This document shows, in pieces, positions 21,027-30,982 of a stretch of DNA of 64,000 bases. The position numbers and the translations under genes were made by a program. The first letter of the stretch is position 1. Each line of letters starts with the position of its first letter. The notes under the pieces were generated by a model. That model did no database searches and was not told the DNA's origin. It was given only the letters and a program-made list of their open reading frames with translations. The stretch is from positions 62,001 to 126,000 of the forward strand of contig NZ_JAKQZA010000001.1 in NCBI RefSeq assembly GCF_023008165.1, written 5' to 3'. The stretch comes from Kordiimonas laminariae. GTDB taxonomy: Bacteria; Pseudomonadota; Alphaproteobacteria; Sphingomonadales; Kordiimonadaceae.

Positions 21027-21146
21027 CTTTATTATTTCCTCATAACCGAACTGTCGAACTCGGGACTATGGAAACTATGAAGGATTACGGGCTTTCTGGC
21101 TGTCTGGTTTTGAAAACGAACACTGATTTTTCAAAATCGGCGAGTT

Positions 21147-22208
21147 TTATTCAGTTTCAGCAAGCGCTTGTTTTCTATATTCCGTAGGCGTTTGCCCCGT
21201 ACGTTCCTTGAACGCACGATTGAAAGGCCCCAATGAGCCGTAGCCGAGATCCATCGCAATCACCAACACCTGTGTGTGCCGTGCTTCTGCATCCGCAAGC
21301 CGTTTCTTGGCGGCATCAATCCGGTAGTGATTGAGGAAATCTGCAAAATTACGATAGCCCATATGTTGATTGATCAACCGGCGCAGACGGTGCTCTGGCA
21401 ATTTGGCATCTTGCGCCAGTTTGGCAATGGTAAGGCCCGCTTCCAGATACCCCTCTTCTTCCACAACAAGCTTATTGATAGTCTTAAGATCAAGTTTATC
21501 GCTGGCATTGGCGGTTTTCTCTGCTGCCTTCTTTTCGCTCACTGTAACAGTTTTTGCGTCCAACAAACCTTTCCGTGGGGCCACTGCAAACCATGCAATG
21601 GTGCTCGCGAGCGCCGCAAATGAGGCTGACTGCCAAAGATGCAGTGCTGCCGTTGGCACATCCGGTCGGTAAATTACCTCAATAAAGAAAATCACGGCAG
21701 AAACACCTGTTACCAGCACAATATAAACGGAACGGAATTTCCTGCGGTTCTCTAACAGATCCTCTGCCCAGCCCTGCCATGCGATATAAATTGCATGAAC
21801 CAAAAGCCCTACCCGTGATAGCCCATGGATAACAAGAAGCGGCCCTAATACACCCCAAACATCATTCCCGAACTCATATTCAAGAACTCTTGAAAGAAGC
21901 AGATACCCGGCAGACACCAGAACATGATAGCGGTTTAGTTTGAAATGATCCTGAAACAGGGAAAGGCTGAACAGCCACACCACAATCGGCCCCATATAAC
22001 AAAAGGGCTCAATAACCAGCATCAGATAACCGATATCCCCTTTATCCACCGCGCTAGAACAAATAAGATAAGCGGCTCCGGATATAGCAGAAGCAAAACC
22101 AAGCAAGCCTGTTTGCGTGCGGCCATAGTTCCTGACCACAATGGCACCCAGAAAAAAGAAAAGCCCAATAGCCCAGAAACGGAACAGATTGTCGTAGAAC
22201 TCAAGCAC
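21147..22208 (-). CDS. Membrane-tethered AraC-family regulator, copy 2
   Basis: The 353-residue protein repeats the architecture of the gene at 18891. The first 210 residues hold about six transmembrane segments (FWAIGLFFFLGAIVVRNYG is the first). The AraC domain follows with IAKLAQDAKLPEHRLRRLIN and VIAMDLGYGSLGPFNRAFKE. The C-terminal halves of the two copies are nearly identical in sequence order. The start is a GTG at 22206-22208 with GAGG just upstream. It lies upstream of the sterol-desaturase gene on the same strand, separated by about 120 bases, and is divergent from the peroxiredoxin gene. Confidence 0.9.
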   Translation of the reverse strand: MLEFYDNLFRFWAIGLFFFLGAIVVRNYGRTQTGLLGFASAISGAAYLICSSAVDKGDIGYLMLVIEPFCYMGPIVVWLFSLSLFQDHFKLNRYHVLVSAGYLLLSRVLEYEFGNDVWGVLGPLLVIHGLSRVGLLVHAIYIAWQGWAEDLLENRRKFRSVYIVLVTGVSAVIFFIEVIYRPDVPTAALHLWQSASFAALASTIAWFAVAPRKGLLDAKTVTVSEKKAAEKTANASDKLDLKTINKLVVEEEGYLEAGLTIAKLAQDAKLPEHRLRRLINQHMGYRNFADFLNHYRIDAAKKRLADAEARHTQVLVIAMDLGYGSLGPFNRAFKERTGQTPTEYRKQALAETE

Positions 22209-22350
22209 CCACAGCCTCGCATTTTATATTGTTGATGAAACTATAAATCTGCTTTTCTGAAACTCCCAAGAGAAAACTTGACAAGCGAAAGTTTAGAGCG
22301 CAGGGTTAATTTATCACACCGTTGATTACACTATATATTAATCGAAAAAT

Positions 22351-22367
22351 GCGATTACAGTAATCGC
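22351..22367. promoter_or_regulatory. Perfect palindrome in AraC/peroxiredoxin divergent promoter region
   Basis: GCGATTACAGTAATCGC is an eight-base inverted repeat with a one-base centre. It lies 143 bases upstream of the AraC start and 136 bases before the peroxiredoxin start. A further GATTACA occurs at 22324-22330. The symmetry suggests a dimeric repressor or activator operator. The 294 bases between the two genes hold nothing else I can name. Confidence 0.5.
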
Positions 22368-22502
22368 TTTAAAGCACATTGATTTTACCCCCAAAAAGCA
22401 TAAAGTATGCGCGAGCGAGCGAAGCCATATTGCTGTCATAGCGCTGTGGTAATTGCTCGATATTCAGTTTGTACATTTACTTCAATTCTATAGGAGGCCC
22501 AC

Positions 22503-23108
22503 ATGGCTGTTCTTGCAGGTAAACCAGCTCCAGATTTCACCGCCGCTGCTGTTATGGCAGACGGTAGCATTAACGAATCTTTCAACCTAAAAGAATACAT
22601 CGGCGACGATTACGGCCTCGTATTCTTCTACCCGCTTGATTTCACATTCGTATGTCCTTCTGAAATTCTTGCGTTCCACAACCGCATGAACAAGTTCAAA
22701 GAGCTTGGTGTAAAGGTTGTTGCTGTTTCTGTTGATAGCGAGCACACACACGCTGCATGGCGCAACACACCAACTTCTGAAGGTGGCCTAGGCCCAGTTG
22801 ATTTCCCAATGGTTGCTGACAAAACAAAGCAAATCGCACGTGATTTTGACGTTCTTATCGAAGAAGAAGGCATCAGCCTTCGTGGTACATTCCTAATCGG
22901 TAAAGACGGCATGGTTTGGCACCAGTATGTTAACTTCCTGCCACTAGGCCGTAACGTAGACGAGTTCGTACGTCTTGTTGAAGCGCTTCAGTTCCACGAA
23001 GAGCACGGCGAAGTTTGCCCAGCTGGCTGGAACAAAGGCGACGAAGGCATGAAAGCTGACGCTGCTGGCGTTGCTGAATACCTCGGTAAAAACGCTGAGA
23101 AGCTCTAA
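22503..23108 (+). CDS. Peroxiredoxin, typical 2-Cys type
   Basis: The 201-residue protein has the peroxidatic Cys in FYPLDFTFVCPSEILAF (about residues 41-57) and the resolving Cys near the C-terminus in HGEVCPAGW. That is the typical 2-Cys AhpC/Prx1 arrangement. It reduces hydrogen peroxide and organic hydroperoxides with electrons from thioredoxin or AhpF; trxB lies 7 kb downstream. The start ATG has a strong AGGAGG site six bases upstream, consistent with high expression. It is monocistronic, ending in a clear intrinsic terminator. Confidence 0.96.
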   Translation: MAVLAGKPAPDFTAAAVMADGSINESFNLKEYIGDDYGLVFFYPLDFTFVCPSEILAFHNRMNKFKELGVKVVAVSVDSEHTHAAWRNTPTSEGGLGPVDFPMVADKTKQIARDFDVLIEEEGISLRGTFLIGKDGMVWHQYVNFLPLGRNVDEFVRLVEALQFHEEHGEVCPAGWNKGDEGMKADAAGVAEYLGKNAEKL

Positions 23109-23135
23109 GCTTCCTTACCAGATTTATCTGAACAG

Positions 23136-23166
23136 AAAGGCCTCGGGAAACCGGGGCCTTTTTTTA
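23136..23166 (+). terminator. Intrinsic terminator of the peroxiredoxin gene
   Basis: AAAGGCCTCGG (23136-23146) pairs with CCGGGGCCTTT (23151-23161) around GAAA, with one G-T position, and runs into a T tract. Confidence 0.93.
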
Positions 23167-23209
23167 TACATACTCTTCACTAGATTCTCATCTAGTGAAG
23201 AGTATGTAT
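23166..23209. repeat. Perfect 20-bp inverted repeat with TCTC loop
   Basis: ATACATACTCTTCACTAGAT (23166-23185) is followed by the four-base loop TCTC and the exact complement to 23209. The stem starts in the T tract of the peroxiredoxin terminator. It is longer and more perfect than any terminator stem in the window and has no T run of its own. I see no second copy here. It may be a second terminator, a mobile-element remnant or a processing site. Confidence 0.8.
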
Positions 23210-23302
23210 GACTCTAGGAGAACCAATCTATCAGTTATCAAAATGCTCACCATATTAAACAACCAAATATGGGAAAATCATAATTATAGTTAATCAACAC
23301 TA

Positions 23303-23875
23303 CTAGTGCCCAACCAAATCCCAAGCGGCTGGTGGTGTTGTGACAGGTTTTGAAAGATCAAACTCAACCATGAAATCCCGGTTCGGGCGGGTGAGGCGGT
23401 ATGAAAATTTACCGTTTTTAATAGCAATGTGCCACACATTGGTAACAGAACGCTCAAGCCCGTTTTCTTTGAACATCGCAATGCTTTCAGCATCTACCGG
23501 GAAGGCAATTTCATCATCTCCCACAGCACCATCACCTTTACGGCTATCGCCCCCATACATGGTAACCGTATCTGAATGGCCATTTTCGTGGCGGTGATCA
23601 TGCTTAAGGCGCATACCATCTTCTGTGCGGCTTATAATCCAAACCCTTGAATGGTTATCATCCACATGAAGAGGCACTTTAATCTCTTTATCAGAGCATT
23701 CACGCACATGCATGATAATCGTGGCTTTGCGCCATGCATCATCCTGCTCACCGCGCGCGACTTCACCTTTAAAGGCTTTCCCACAATTTGCTTTCAGTGT
23801 TTCAAACACGCCCTCTGCCTGCGCTGGCGCTGCAAATCCGGCTAGTAACATACCTGATAAAACAAGGTTTTTCAT
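23303..23875 (-). CDS. Exported protein of unknown function
   Basis: The 190-residue product starts MKNLVLSGMLLAGFAAPAQA, a clear signal peptide. The mature part has a His-rich stretch (KHDHRHENGHSD, about 103-114) and a strand-rich C-terminus. Two Cys lie near residues 32 and 59. I do not recognise the family. The ATG at 23873-23875 has GGGGAG ahead. A longer frame from 23995 lacks such a site and would hide the signal peptide. It is divergent from the YtcJ-like amidohydrolase, sharing the roughly 110-base gap as promoter region. Confidence 0.75.
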   Translation of the reverse strand: MKNLVLSGMLLAGFAAPAQAEGVFETLKANCGKAFKGEVARGEQDDAWRKATIIMHVRECSDKEIKVPLHVDDNHSRVWIISRTEDGMRLKHDHRHENGHSDTVTMYGGDSRKGDGAVGDDEIAFPVDAESIAMFKENGLERSVTNVWHIAIKNGKFSYRLTRPNRDFMVEFDLSKPVTTPPAAWDLVGH

Positions 23876-23986
23876 AATTTCTCCCCTTTTAAGCGGCAGC
23901 TTAGAAAGCCATTCGCGAAATAGCAAGAAACCCTTTACCTGAGCAAAATTCAGACTATTGTCATTTCGGGGAATAACGGAGAGCCT

Positions 23987-25759
23987 ATGATGCAAAAACG
24001 GAAACTACCTATTATCACAGCTATTTTTGTGGTGCTGGCGCTTTCATTTCTCGTTTTTTGTTTCTGGATACAGCCCCCTCATGCAAGCAAAGAAACACTC
24101 TTTGTGGGCGGTACAATTGTCACCATGGATGATAAAAATCCAACCGCAGAAGCTGTACTCGTTAGAAACGGCAGAATTATCTCAGCCACCACAGAAGCCG
24201 CTGCCCGCGCACTGGCAACGGATGATGTGGAGGTAGTTGATCTTAACGGCCAAACCATGCTGCCCGGCTTTATTGAGCCCCACACGCACCCAATGTCTGC
24301 TGCTACACTGGGGGCCGTTACCGATGTATCTGGTTTCACGAATAAAAACCGCGCTGAGGTGATAGAAAGCCTAAAAGCAGGGGTTGCGGAGGGCGGTAAC
24401 AACGGTTGGGTGGTTGCCTACGGCTGGGATCCTGTGATGTTGCCTGATCTCCACGTGCCGACCCTTGAAGAACTGGACGCTCTTTCCCCCGATATGCCGA
24501 TGGTGATCCTCACGCAGATGATGCATGATGCCTATGCAAATTCGCTCGCGCTTGAAGCTGCTGGCATCACAAAGGATACAGAAGCGCCCCAAGGCTCCGA
24601 GTTTATGAAAGATAAAAACGGTGAACTTACAGGCACCGTACGCGAAGTGGGCGCGATTGGTGTTCTGATGAACGCTATCCCAAAACCACCTGAAGGTGCT
24701 TATAAGTACCTTCTCGCGACACAGTTTCCCAAGTATGCTCAGGCTGGCTACACTACGCTGGGGGCCATGGGTATTGTTATTCAAAGTGATGATCCGCTAG
24801 GTGATTATCAAGCAGTTACACGAATGGATAATGCGCCTGTTCGTTCCGTTATTTATGCCTTACCAAACCAGCTACCAGAAACAAGCAAACCTGATGATAA
24901 TTCGGAACAAGGCGGAGTGATTGGTGTAAAATTCTGGATGGATGGTTCTCCCTTCGCGGGAGGGGCAGCTTTTCAAGAACCCTATGAAAACACTGAATTG
25001 GTCAAAGAACGCCTGCATCTTGGCCATAACCACCTGGCTGCGCTGAATTATGATCAGGATAACTTTGAAGCTCTCTTCCAAAAATATCATGATCAAGGAT
25101 ATCAGGTAGCTGTTCACGTGCAGGGCGAACGCGCTGTGAAGCGTGTTCTTGATGCTGCTGAAACTGCACTCAAGGTTAATCCTCGCGTTGACCACCGCCA
25201 CCGGCTTGAACACGGTGCCCTTATTTCCAAAGAGCAATTAGAGCGCGCTCATTCTCTGGGTATGACCACAAGTTTCTTTGTGGATCATGTGTATTTCTAT
25301 GGTCACGCTTTAGGTGATTTAGTAGGCCAAGAGCGTGTTAACCGTTACATGCCTTTGAAAACTGCATTAAACACGGGGCAAAAAGTCTCTGTGCATACAG
25401 ACAACCCCGCTAGCCCCATTGGTTCACTAAGGGTAATGCGCACAGCACGCCAGCGGCTGAGCCGCACCGGAAGTCAGCCTATGGCAACACCTGAAGCCCT
25501 CAGCCCTGAAGAAGCTCTGAAAGCAATGACAATAGATGCTGCATGGCAGTTAGGCCTTGAACATGAGACTGGCTCTATCACGGCGGGGAAATCTGCTGAT
25601 TTTGTTATTCTTTCCGATAACCCACTTACCACCAGAGATGCTGATCTGGAAAATATCAAGATCACTCAAACATGGCTGCGCGGTCAACCAACAGAGTGGC
25701 GGCTCTTTAACCAGAATTCTTTTAAGGCTGCGGTGAATATTATCTGGAATATGCTTTAA
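23987..25759 (+). CDS. YtcJ-like amidohydrolase with N-terminal membrane anchor
   Basis: The 590-residue protein begins with a transmembrane or signal segment (LPIITAIFVVLALSFLVFCF, about residues 7-26). It continues as an amidohydrolase of the YtcJ type: GGTIVTMDDKNPTAEAVLV, the metal-binding PHTHPMSAATLGAVTDVSG, RLEHGALISKEQL, and SVHTDNPASPIGS near the active site. It closes with the composite-domain strand GKSADFVILSDNPLTT. Such enzymes hydrolyse amide or ester bonds in exported or membrane-facing settings; the substrate is unknown. Two ATG codons lie at 23987 and 23990, after GGAGA. Confidence 0.9.
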   Translation: MMQKRKLPIITAIFVVLALSFLVFCFWIQPPHASKETLFVGGTIVTMDDKNPTAEAVLVRNGRIISATTEAAARALATDDVEVVDLNGQTMLPGFIEPHTHPMSAATLGAVTDVSGFTNKNRAEVIESLKAGVAEGGNNGWVVAYGWDPVMLPDLHVPTLEELDALSPDMPMVILTQMMHDAYANSLALEAAGITKDTEAPQGSEFMKDKNGELTGTVREVGAIGVLMNAIPKPPEGAYKYLLATQFPKYAQAGYTTLGAMGIVIQSDDPLGDYQAVTRMDNAPVRSVIYALPNQLPETSKPDDNSEQGGVIGVKFWMDGSPFAGGAAFQEPYENTELVKERLHLGHNHLAALNYDQDNFEALFQKYHDQGYQVAVHVQGERAVKRVLDAAETALKVNPRVDHRHRLEHGALISKEQLERAHSLGMTTSFFVDHVYFYGHALGDLVGQERVNRYMPLKTALNTGQKVSVHTDNPASPIGSLRVMRTARQRLSRTGSQPMATPEALSPEEALKAMTIDAAWQLGLEHETGSITAGKSADFVILSDNPLTTRDADLENIKITQTWLRGQPTEWRLFNQNSFKAAVNIIWNML

Positions 25760-26071
25760 CCATTCTTTGCTTTCACTCAACCTGAAATTCCACTCAAATC
25801 AGAACCAGCAGGCGTTCTGTAAATATCCGTTTTAGAGGTTTAGGCCATTACCCGGATACTAATAAATTTTACGAAAGTTTATTTAAATTCTAAATAGATA
25901 CGTCAATTCTTAGAACTTTGTAGCTGTCATAAAAAATAAATATGAAAAACCCTCAAATCTCTCAATTCCGTTAATAGACATTTAACTTTTTGAAGCTTAT
26001 CAGTTGTATTCGGGCTCAGGGTAAATTCAGGCAAACATGAAACATACTTGTGCATACGTATTGAGTGTAAG
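25760..26071. other. AT-rich gap of 312 bases, no recognised feature
   Basis: Between the YtcJ-like gene and a small membrane protein gene the sequence is AT-rich, with no open frame of note, no strong hairpin with T tract and no repeat that I can point to. Confidence 0.5.
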
Positions 26072-26338
26072 ATGACAACCGTAGACAAATTTTTGGGTTT
26101 AGCGATCTTTTTAATGATGGCACCTATTGCATTGATAGCACTTCCAGAAACAGCAGCCATCGCTTCTGTAGCGGTTTTTGGCGCATTTTACTTTGTGCAC
26201 ATCTGGAAAAAACCTCAAAGACGCTGCCGTTCCTGCGGCGAGATTTTCCGCATTAGTTTGTTCGGCAGCCTGAAGATAAGGGTTGGTCACTTAAATTGTC
26301 CGCGCTGTGGTACACAAGTTAAAAACAAACACAGATAA
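26072..26338 (+). CDS. Small membrane protein with zinc-ribbon tail
   Basis: The 88-residue protein has two hydrophobic segments near its N-terminus (residues 7-24 and 27-42), then a CxxC...CxxC zinc-ribbon-like tail (CRSCGE and CPRCGT). Such small membrane zinc ribbons are common but of unknown function. I chose the ATG at 26072. A TTG eight codons upstream is also open, and neither start has a strong ribosome-binding site. Confidence 0.55.
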   Translation: MTTVDKFLGLAIFLMMAPIALIALPETAAIASVAVFGAFYFVHIWKKPQRRCRSCGEIFRISLFGSLKIRVGHLNCPRCGTQVKNKHR

Positions 26339-26485
26339 CCTCAAAACACCTGCTTAGCTGCGGCTAATCCGCGCAGTTTATGTTTTACAAACAAAGTAAC
26401 TTGCAAAACCGAAGTCTCGGTCTATATAGCAGCGTAATGTAGTTTGCGCCTGTATTCAGGCGGCCGTATATTAAAGGACAATACT

Positions 26486-26785
26486 GTGAAAAAAACCTCC
26501 CTAGTGGCAGCGTCTGTTTTGGCGCTTACAGCCGTATCTTTCACTGCTCCGGCAATTGCTGCGGGCAAATCCGATAAAGCTCTTAAGGTATGCATGAAAG
26601 AAACACGTGCGAAGCTTGGTAAGGGCCGCATCCTTCTTGATAAGAAAACAAAGGTAAACCGCAACTTCGGTTTTGAGCTTATCAAAATGGTTGAAGGCAA
26701 AAGCCGTGAAGAAGCCAGCATTATCTGCGTGGTAGATAAAAAAGAGCTAAAAATCCTGAGCTTTGATATCCATAAATCAAACTAA
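26486..26785 (+). CDS. Small exported protein of unknown function
   Basis: A GTG start at 26486 with AAAGGA eight bases upstream gives a 99-residue product. Its first 25 residues are a signal peptide (VKKTSLVAASVLALTAVSFT). The mature part is basic, with two Cys and a RxKLGKGRILLD stretch. I recognise no family. It ends four bases from the convergent HxlR gene. Confidence 0.65.
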   Translation: MKKTSLVAASVLALTAVSFTAPAIAAGKSDKALKVCMKETRAKLGKGRILLDKKTKVNRNFGFELIKMVEGKSREEASIICVVDKKELKILSFDIHKSN

Positions 26786-26788
26786 GGA

Positions 26789-27202
26789 TCAGGCATCTTG
26801 ATCATTTTGTGGAAATAGAGGTTGGCAGCCAATACCTTCAACCTCTGTATCTGCCCATTTCCCAATTGCCAGTAATACTGGTCTTAATCTGTTACCCGCA
26901 GATGTTAAATAATATCGGTGCCGCACCGGATTTTCCTGATACATTTCTTTGCCGATCAGGCCTTTTTCTTCCAGCATTTTTAGTTTAGCAGCGAGCGTAC
27001 TCGTCGATATCTGTTCAGGCCCATTCTGAATTTCCTGATAGGTATTTCTTCCGTGAAACATTAAATCACGGATGATAAGCAAGGTCCATCGGTCACCAAT
27101 CAAATCAAGGGCAGCAGCAATCCCACACTGAGAACGTAGCTTCTCAGGCACGATGGCTTTTTCATCTTCCAATTGATAGGTCCCTTGCTTTTCCATTCGC
27201 AA
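26789..27202 (-). CDS. HxlR-family transcriptional regulator
   Basis: The 137-residue protein has the HxlR winged helix: CGIAAALDLIGDRWTLLIIR (residues 22-41), then STLAAKLKMLEEKGLI (68-83), and a wing containing RHRYYLTSAGNRL. Members are usually dimeric and redox- or aldehyde-responsive regulators, often with a conserved Cys near the N-terminus as here. It is the last gene of a tight minus-strand run: GST, solute-binding protein, HxlR. Confidence 0.9.
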   Translation of the reverse strand: MRMEKQGTYQLEDEKAIVPEKLRSQCGIAAALDLIGDRWTLLIIRDLMFHGRNTYQEIQNGPEQISTSTLAAKLKMLEEKGLIGKEMYQENPVRHRYYLTSAGNRLRPVLLAIGKWADTEVEGIGCQPLFPQNDQDA

Positions 27203-27241
27203 ACAATAGCCAAGCTCAGGCTACATGCAAACTCAAAAAAG

Positions 27242-28051
27242 CTACCGTTTACAATCTTTTGCAGCACTCAGGCACTTACGTAGCTGTTTAAGTACTTTCA
27301 TCTGAATATTATACATTTCATCATTATCTTCGCGGATCGATTTGACCTCCGACCAGAGCATCTTGGCCTGATCTAAAGCAAGTTTCCCCTTTTTCGAAAC
27401 AATCAGATAATAAGATTTTGAACTGTAAATGGCTGGCTGAACGGTGAGTTTGTTTCGGTAATCTTCATCAAGAAGATAGATCCTTGCAGCAGGTTCTAGA
27501 ACAATAATTCCATTTAACCGCCCTCTCAGCAGCATACGAAACAGCTGGCTATAACGCTCCGCATAAACCGCCTTTACACCTGTTTCCTCAAGCTCAAGGG
27601 CATTTGAATATCCTTTTGGTAAACCAACAGGATGAGGCAAATTATCCCTTATACCATCCCAAACATAACCCCGTCTGGTAACCAGCGCATAACTGGCCTG
27701 AATAATACGGTATGGGGAAATCTCGCCAGCTTCAGCCCCAGGAGGGTAATAAAAATCAGCAGCACGCTCAGGCCTGTAAGCAGCTGAAACTATAACATCG
27801 TAATTACCTTTTCGGGCTTCTGATAAACACCGTTGCCACGAAAGCGGTTGAGCCTTAACACGGTAACCCAACCGTTTCAGAGCCTCTTTGGCGATCTCTA
27901 TATTTGTTCCACTACTCTTACCGTCATATGAAAATGCATATGGCGCCCAAAAGTTCTCATCTGAGCATAAAGATATCGTCCCTCTCTCCACCGCAAAAGC
28001 GGAAACAGAGACAACGCTAGCTAGTATGAAACCAAATAAGCGCCTGAACAA
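27242..28051 (-). CDS. Periplasmic solute-binding-like protein (family 3 type)
   Basis: The 269-residue protein has a signal peptide (MFRRLFGFILASVVSVSAFA) and a solute-binding fold of the amino-acid type (TISLCSDENFWAPYAF, then GTNIEIAKEALKRLGYRV, then NYDVIVSAAYRPERAADFYY). No permease genes are next to it. It lies in a likely operon with a glutathione S-transferase upstream (27-base gap) and the HxlR regulator downstream (39 bases). Confidence 0.75.
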   Translation of the reverse strand: MFRRLFGFILASVVSVSAFAVERGTISLCSDENFWAPYAFSYDGKSSGTNIEIAKEALKRLGYRVKAQPLSWQRCLSEARKGNYDVIVSAAYRPERAADFYYPPGAEAGEISPYRIIQASYALVTRRGYVWDGIRDNLPHPVGLPKGYSNALELEETGVKAVYAERYSQLFRMLLRGRLNGIIVLEPAARIYLLDEDYRNKLTVQPAIYSSKSYYLIVSKKGKLALDQAKMLWSEVKSIREDNDEMYNIQMKVLKQLRKCLSAAKDCKR

Positions 28052-28078
28052 ATTTCCTCACCCTTAGTGCTCAGCACA

Positions 28079-28672
28079 TTAGCCAGCCTCATCTATTTTT
28101 AAAGCAGTCTGGTAGGCTGGCCGCTCCAGACAACGGGCCACATAGGCACCTAAAACATCATTATCAGGCAAAATGTTAAATTTTTTCATAAAGTAACATG
28201 TTGAACCTACCATAACATCAGCTGCGGTAAATTTATCCCCAACAAGCCACTCTTTACCTGTTAACGCTGATACAAGTGTTTCGATCATGCTGTCATAATC
28301 ACCCCAACCGTGAGAGTATTTATTTGCTTCCCAACCGCCAAACTTTTCAGCCATAGCTGGCTCAATCACGCCCGGTACATATATCATCCAGTAAAGAAAC
28401 TTACCGCGTTCAGCGCTATCCAGCGCAGGAGACAGATTGCCGAGACTATAACGATCAGCTAAATAGAGACAGATAGCAGCTGATTCCGAAAGGCTTGCAT
28501 CTCCATCAACAAGCGCAGGAACTTTGCCCATAGGACTAGCAGCTAACAAGGCATCAGGCCGAGCCGTGTCTTCCTTAATCTCTATGAGCTCTCGCTCATA
28601 AGGTTGCCCAATTTCCTCAAGCATCCATAAAGCACGTGCTGATCTGGTTTGTGGTGCCCAATAAAGTTTCAT
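28079..28672 (-). CDS. Glutathione S-transferase family protein
   Basis: The 197-residue product starts MKLYWAPQTRSARALWMLEE, the thioredoxin-like N-terminal domain of GST. It includes MGKVPALVDGDASLSESAAI, with the glutathione-binding Ser, and an all-helical C-terminal domain (KEWLVGDKFTAADVMVGST). It probably conjugates or reduces electrophiles with glutathione. I chose the ATG at 28670-28672, which has GAGG nearby; an extra 17 codons upstream look unrelated. It heads a possible GST, solute-binding, HxlR operon. Confidence 0.92.
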   Translation of the reverse strand: MKLYWAPQTRSARALWMLEEIGQPYERELIEIKEDTARPDALLAASPMGKVPALVDGDASLSESAAICLYLADRYSLGNLSPALDSAERGKFLYWMIYVPGVIEPAMAEKFGGWEANKYSHGWGDYDSMIETLVSALTGKEWLVGDKFTAADVMVGSTCYFMKKFNILPDNDVLGAYVARCLERPAYQTALKIDEAG

Positions 28673-28840
28673 ATCTACCTCTCTGATAATTAGTCGTGGA
28701 ATGCAGTAGGTAAAAAACAACAACGCCAGAAAGTGTCAGCATACATGAAGATCACCTGGAAAATCTGAAAAATAATCAAAGCTATGTTGGCAGCGCATAA
28801 ATTCCTGCTTATTCTGCCGCCATATGAAGAGGAGGCTTTC

Positions 28841-29374
28841 TTGCGTTTCATTTATTCCATGCTCATCTTATTATGTGTTTCCGTAAATGTGCGCGCGGCA
28901 GAGCCTCTTGAGCAATTGAAGGGTCTTATTCCCTTCATTGGAACCTGGACCTCTCTTTCAGATACGCCTGATCCCAGAAAGCGCTTCATTGATGTAACAC
29001 GGTGGGAATGGGCTTTTGGTGGCAAGGTTGTTCGCATTATCCACAGCGTAAATGATGGAGCATACGCAGGCGAAAGCCTTATCCACTGGGATGATGTGGA
29101 CCAGCAGATTATATACCGATATGTAAACAATAGCGGCTTTTATACCGACGGTGTCATCACCGAGCGTTCATACGGCAGCATTATCGTGCATGAATATATC
29201 CGTGGTACAACAGAAGAAGGCCCCACAGAAACCAGAGCGGGCTATTCCATCCGAAACGGGCAGATGTATAGCTGGACACAGTTCAAGCTACGCGGCGTGT
29301 GGGGTGAAAAAAGCGAAGTTGTTTATGAACGCACACCAAATGCTACACCCAAAATGCCGCCCTTGCCGGAATAG
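28841..29374 (+). CDS. Exported protein of unknown function
   Basis: Starting at the TTG at 28841, which has AGGAGG six bases upstream, gives a 177-residue product. Its signal peptide reads RFIYSMLILLCVSVNVRAAE. The mature part looks strand-rich (PFIGTWTSLSDTPDPRKRFI, then a barrel-like run of alternating residues), reminiscent of lipocalin-like or DUF1579-like domains. I cannot assign a family. A longer frame from 28784 has an in-frame ATG but no ribosome-binding site and hides the signal peptide. Confidence 0.6.
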   Translation: MRFIYSMLILLCVSVNVRAAEPLEQLKGLIPFIGTWTSLSDTPDPRKRFIDVTRWEWAFGGKVVRIIHSVNDGAYAGESLIHWDDVDQQIIYRYVNNSGFYTDGVITERSYGSIIVHEYIRGTTEEGPTETRAGYSIRNGQMYSWTQFKLRGVWGEKSEVVYERTPNATPKMPPLPE

Positions 29375-29546
29375 TGCATAGATTCTCTGTAAAATAATAG
29401 CAGGACATAATAGAGCTTCACGCACCAAACCCTACAATACTGTACAAAATCAAAGGGTTAAATCCTGCGACAATTGTCCACAGTTACAGGGGCAACCAAA
29501 ACACATACATAAGCATCAAGTTTGAAGTTTATGTGAGGTACTCCCC

Positions 29547-29819
29547 ATGTCTGATATTGCTCTGAAACCAGAAAACAAACTGGATTTTGGTCTTCTATTC
29601 CAGAAGCTATTTTTCCTAATCCCTATTCTCGGCCCTATGGTGCGCGAAGTTAAAGAAGGCGGCGAAGTTATGTTCATCGGCTTTCTTATTAACGTTGCTA
29701 TGCTGTGGATCATGGCTGGTATTCAGTGGGGCTTGATGGGTGTTGTAGGCGGTGCTTATGTACTGCTGCCGCTATACTTTGTGATCCTGTTCACATTGAT
29801 GCTGGGCAAGCAGGAATAG
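29547..29819 (+). CDS. Small integral membrane protein
   Basis: The 90-residue product has two clear transmembrane helices (about residues 40-58 and 64-85) and a shorter hydrophobic stretch at 20-32. The start ATG has GTGAGG upstream. No motif identifies a family. It stands alone 190 bases ahead of trxB. Confidence 0.65.
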   Translation: MSDIALKPENKLDFGLLFQKLFFLIPILGPMVREVKEGGEVMFIGFLINVAMLWIMAGIQWGLMGVVGGAYVLLPLYFVILFTLMLGKQE

Positions 29820-30009
29820 GTCTCTTCACCTAATATTCAGCTTTTTCGATTATAAATATCGAAACAATCCATCGTGATCTTGCGTGTTATGCATTGGCAA
29901 GTGCGATTTCAGGCATTATGTACATGCTCAAGAAATTGCCCCAAGAAATTGGCGGGCTAATTGCCGAGGAATAATGCGCAGCATGAGCGCGAGACTAAGG
30001 AATGATTAG

Positions 30010-30978
<969 letters not shown>

Positions 30979-30982
30979 GAAT

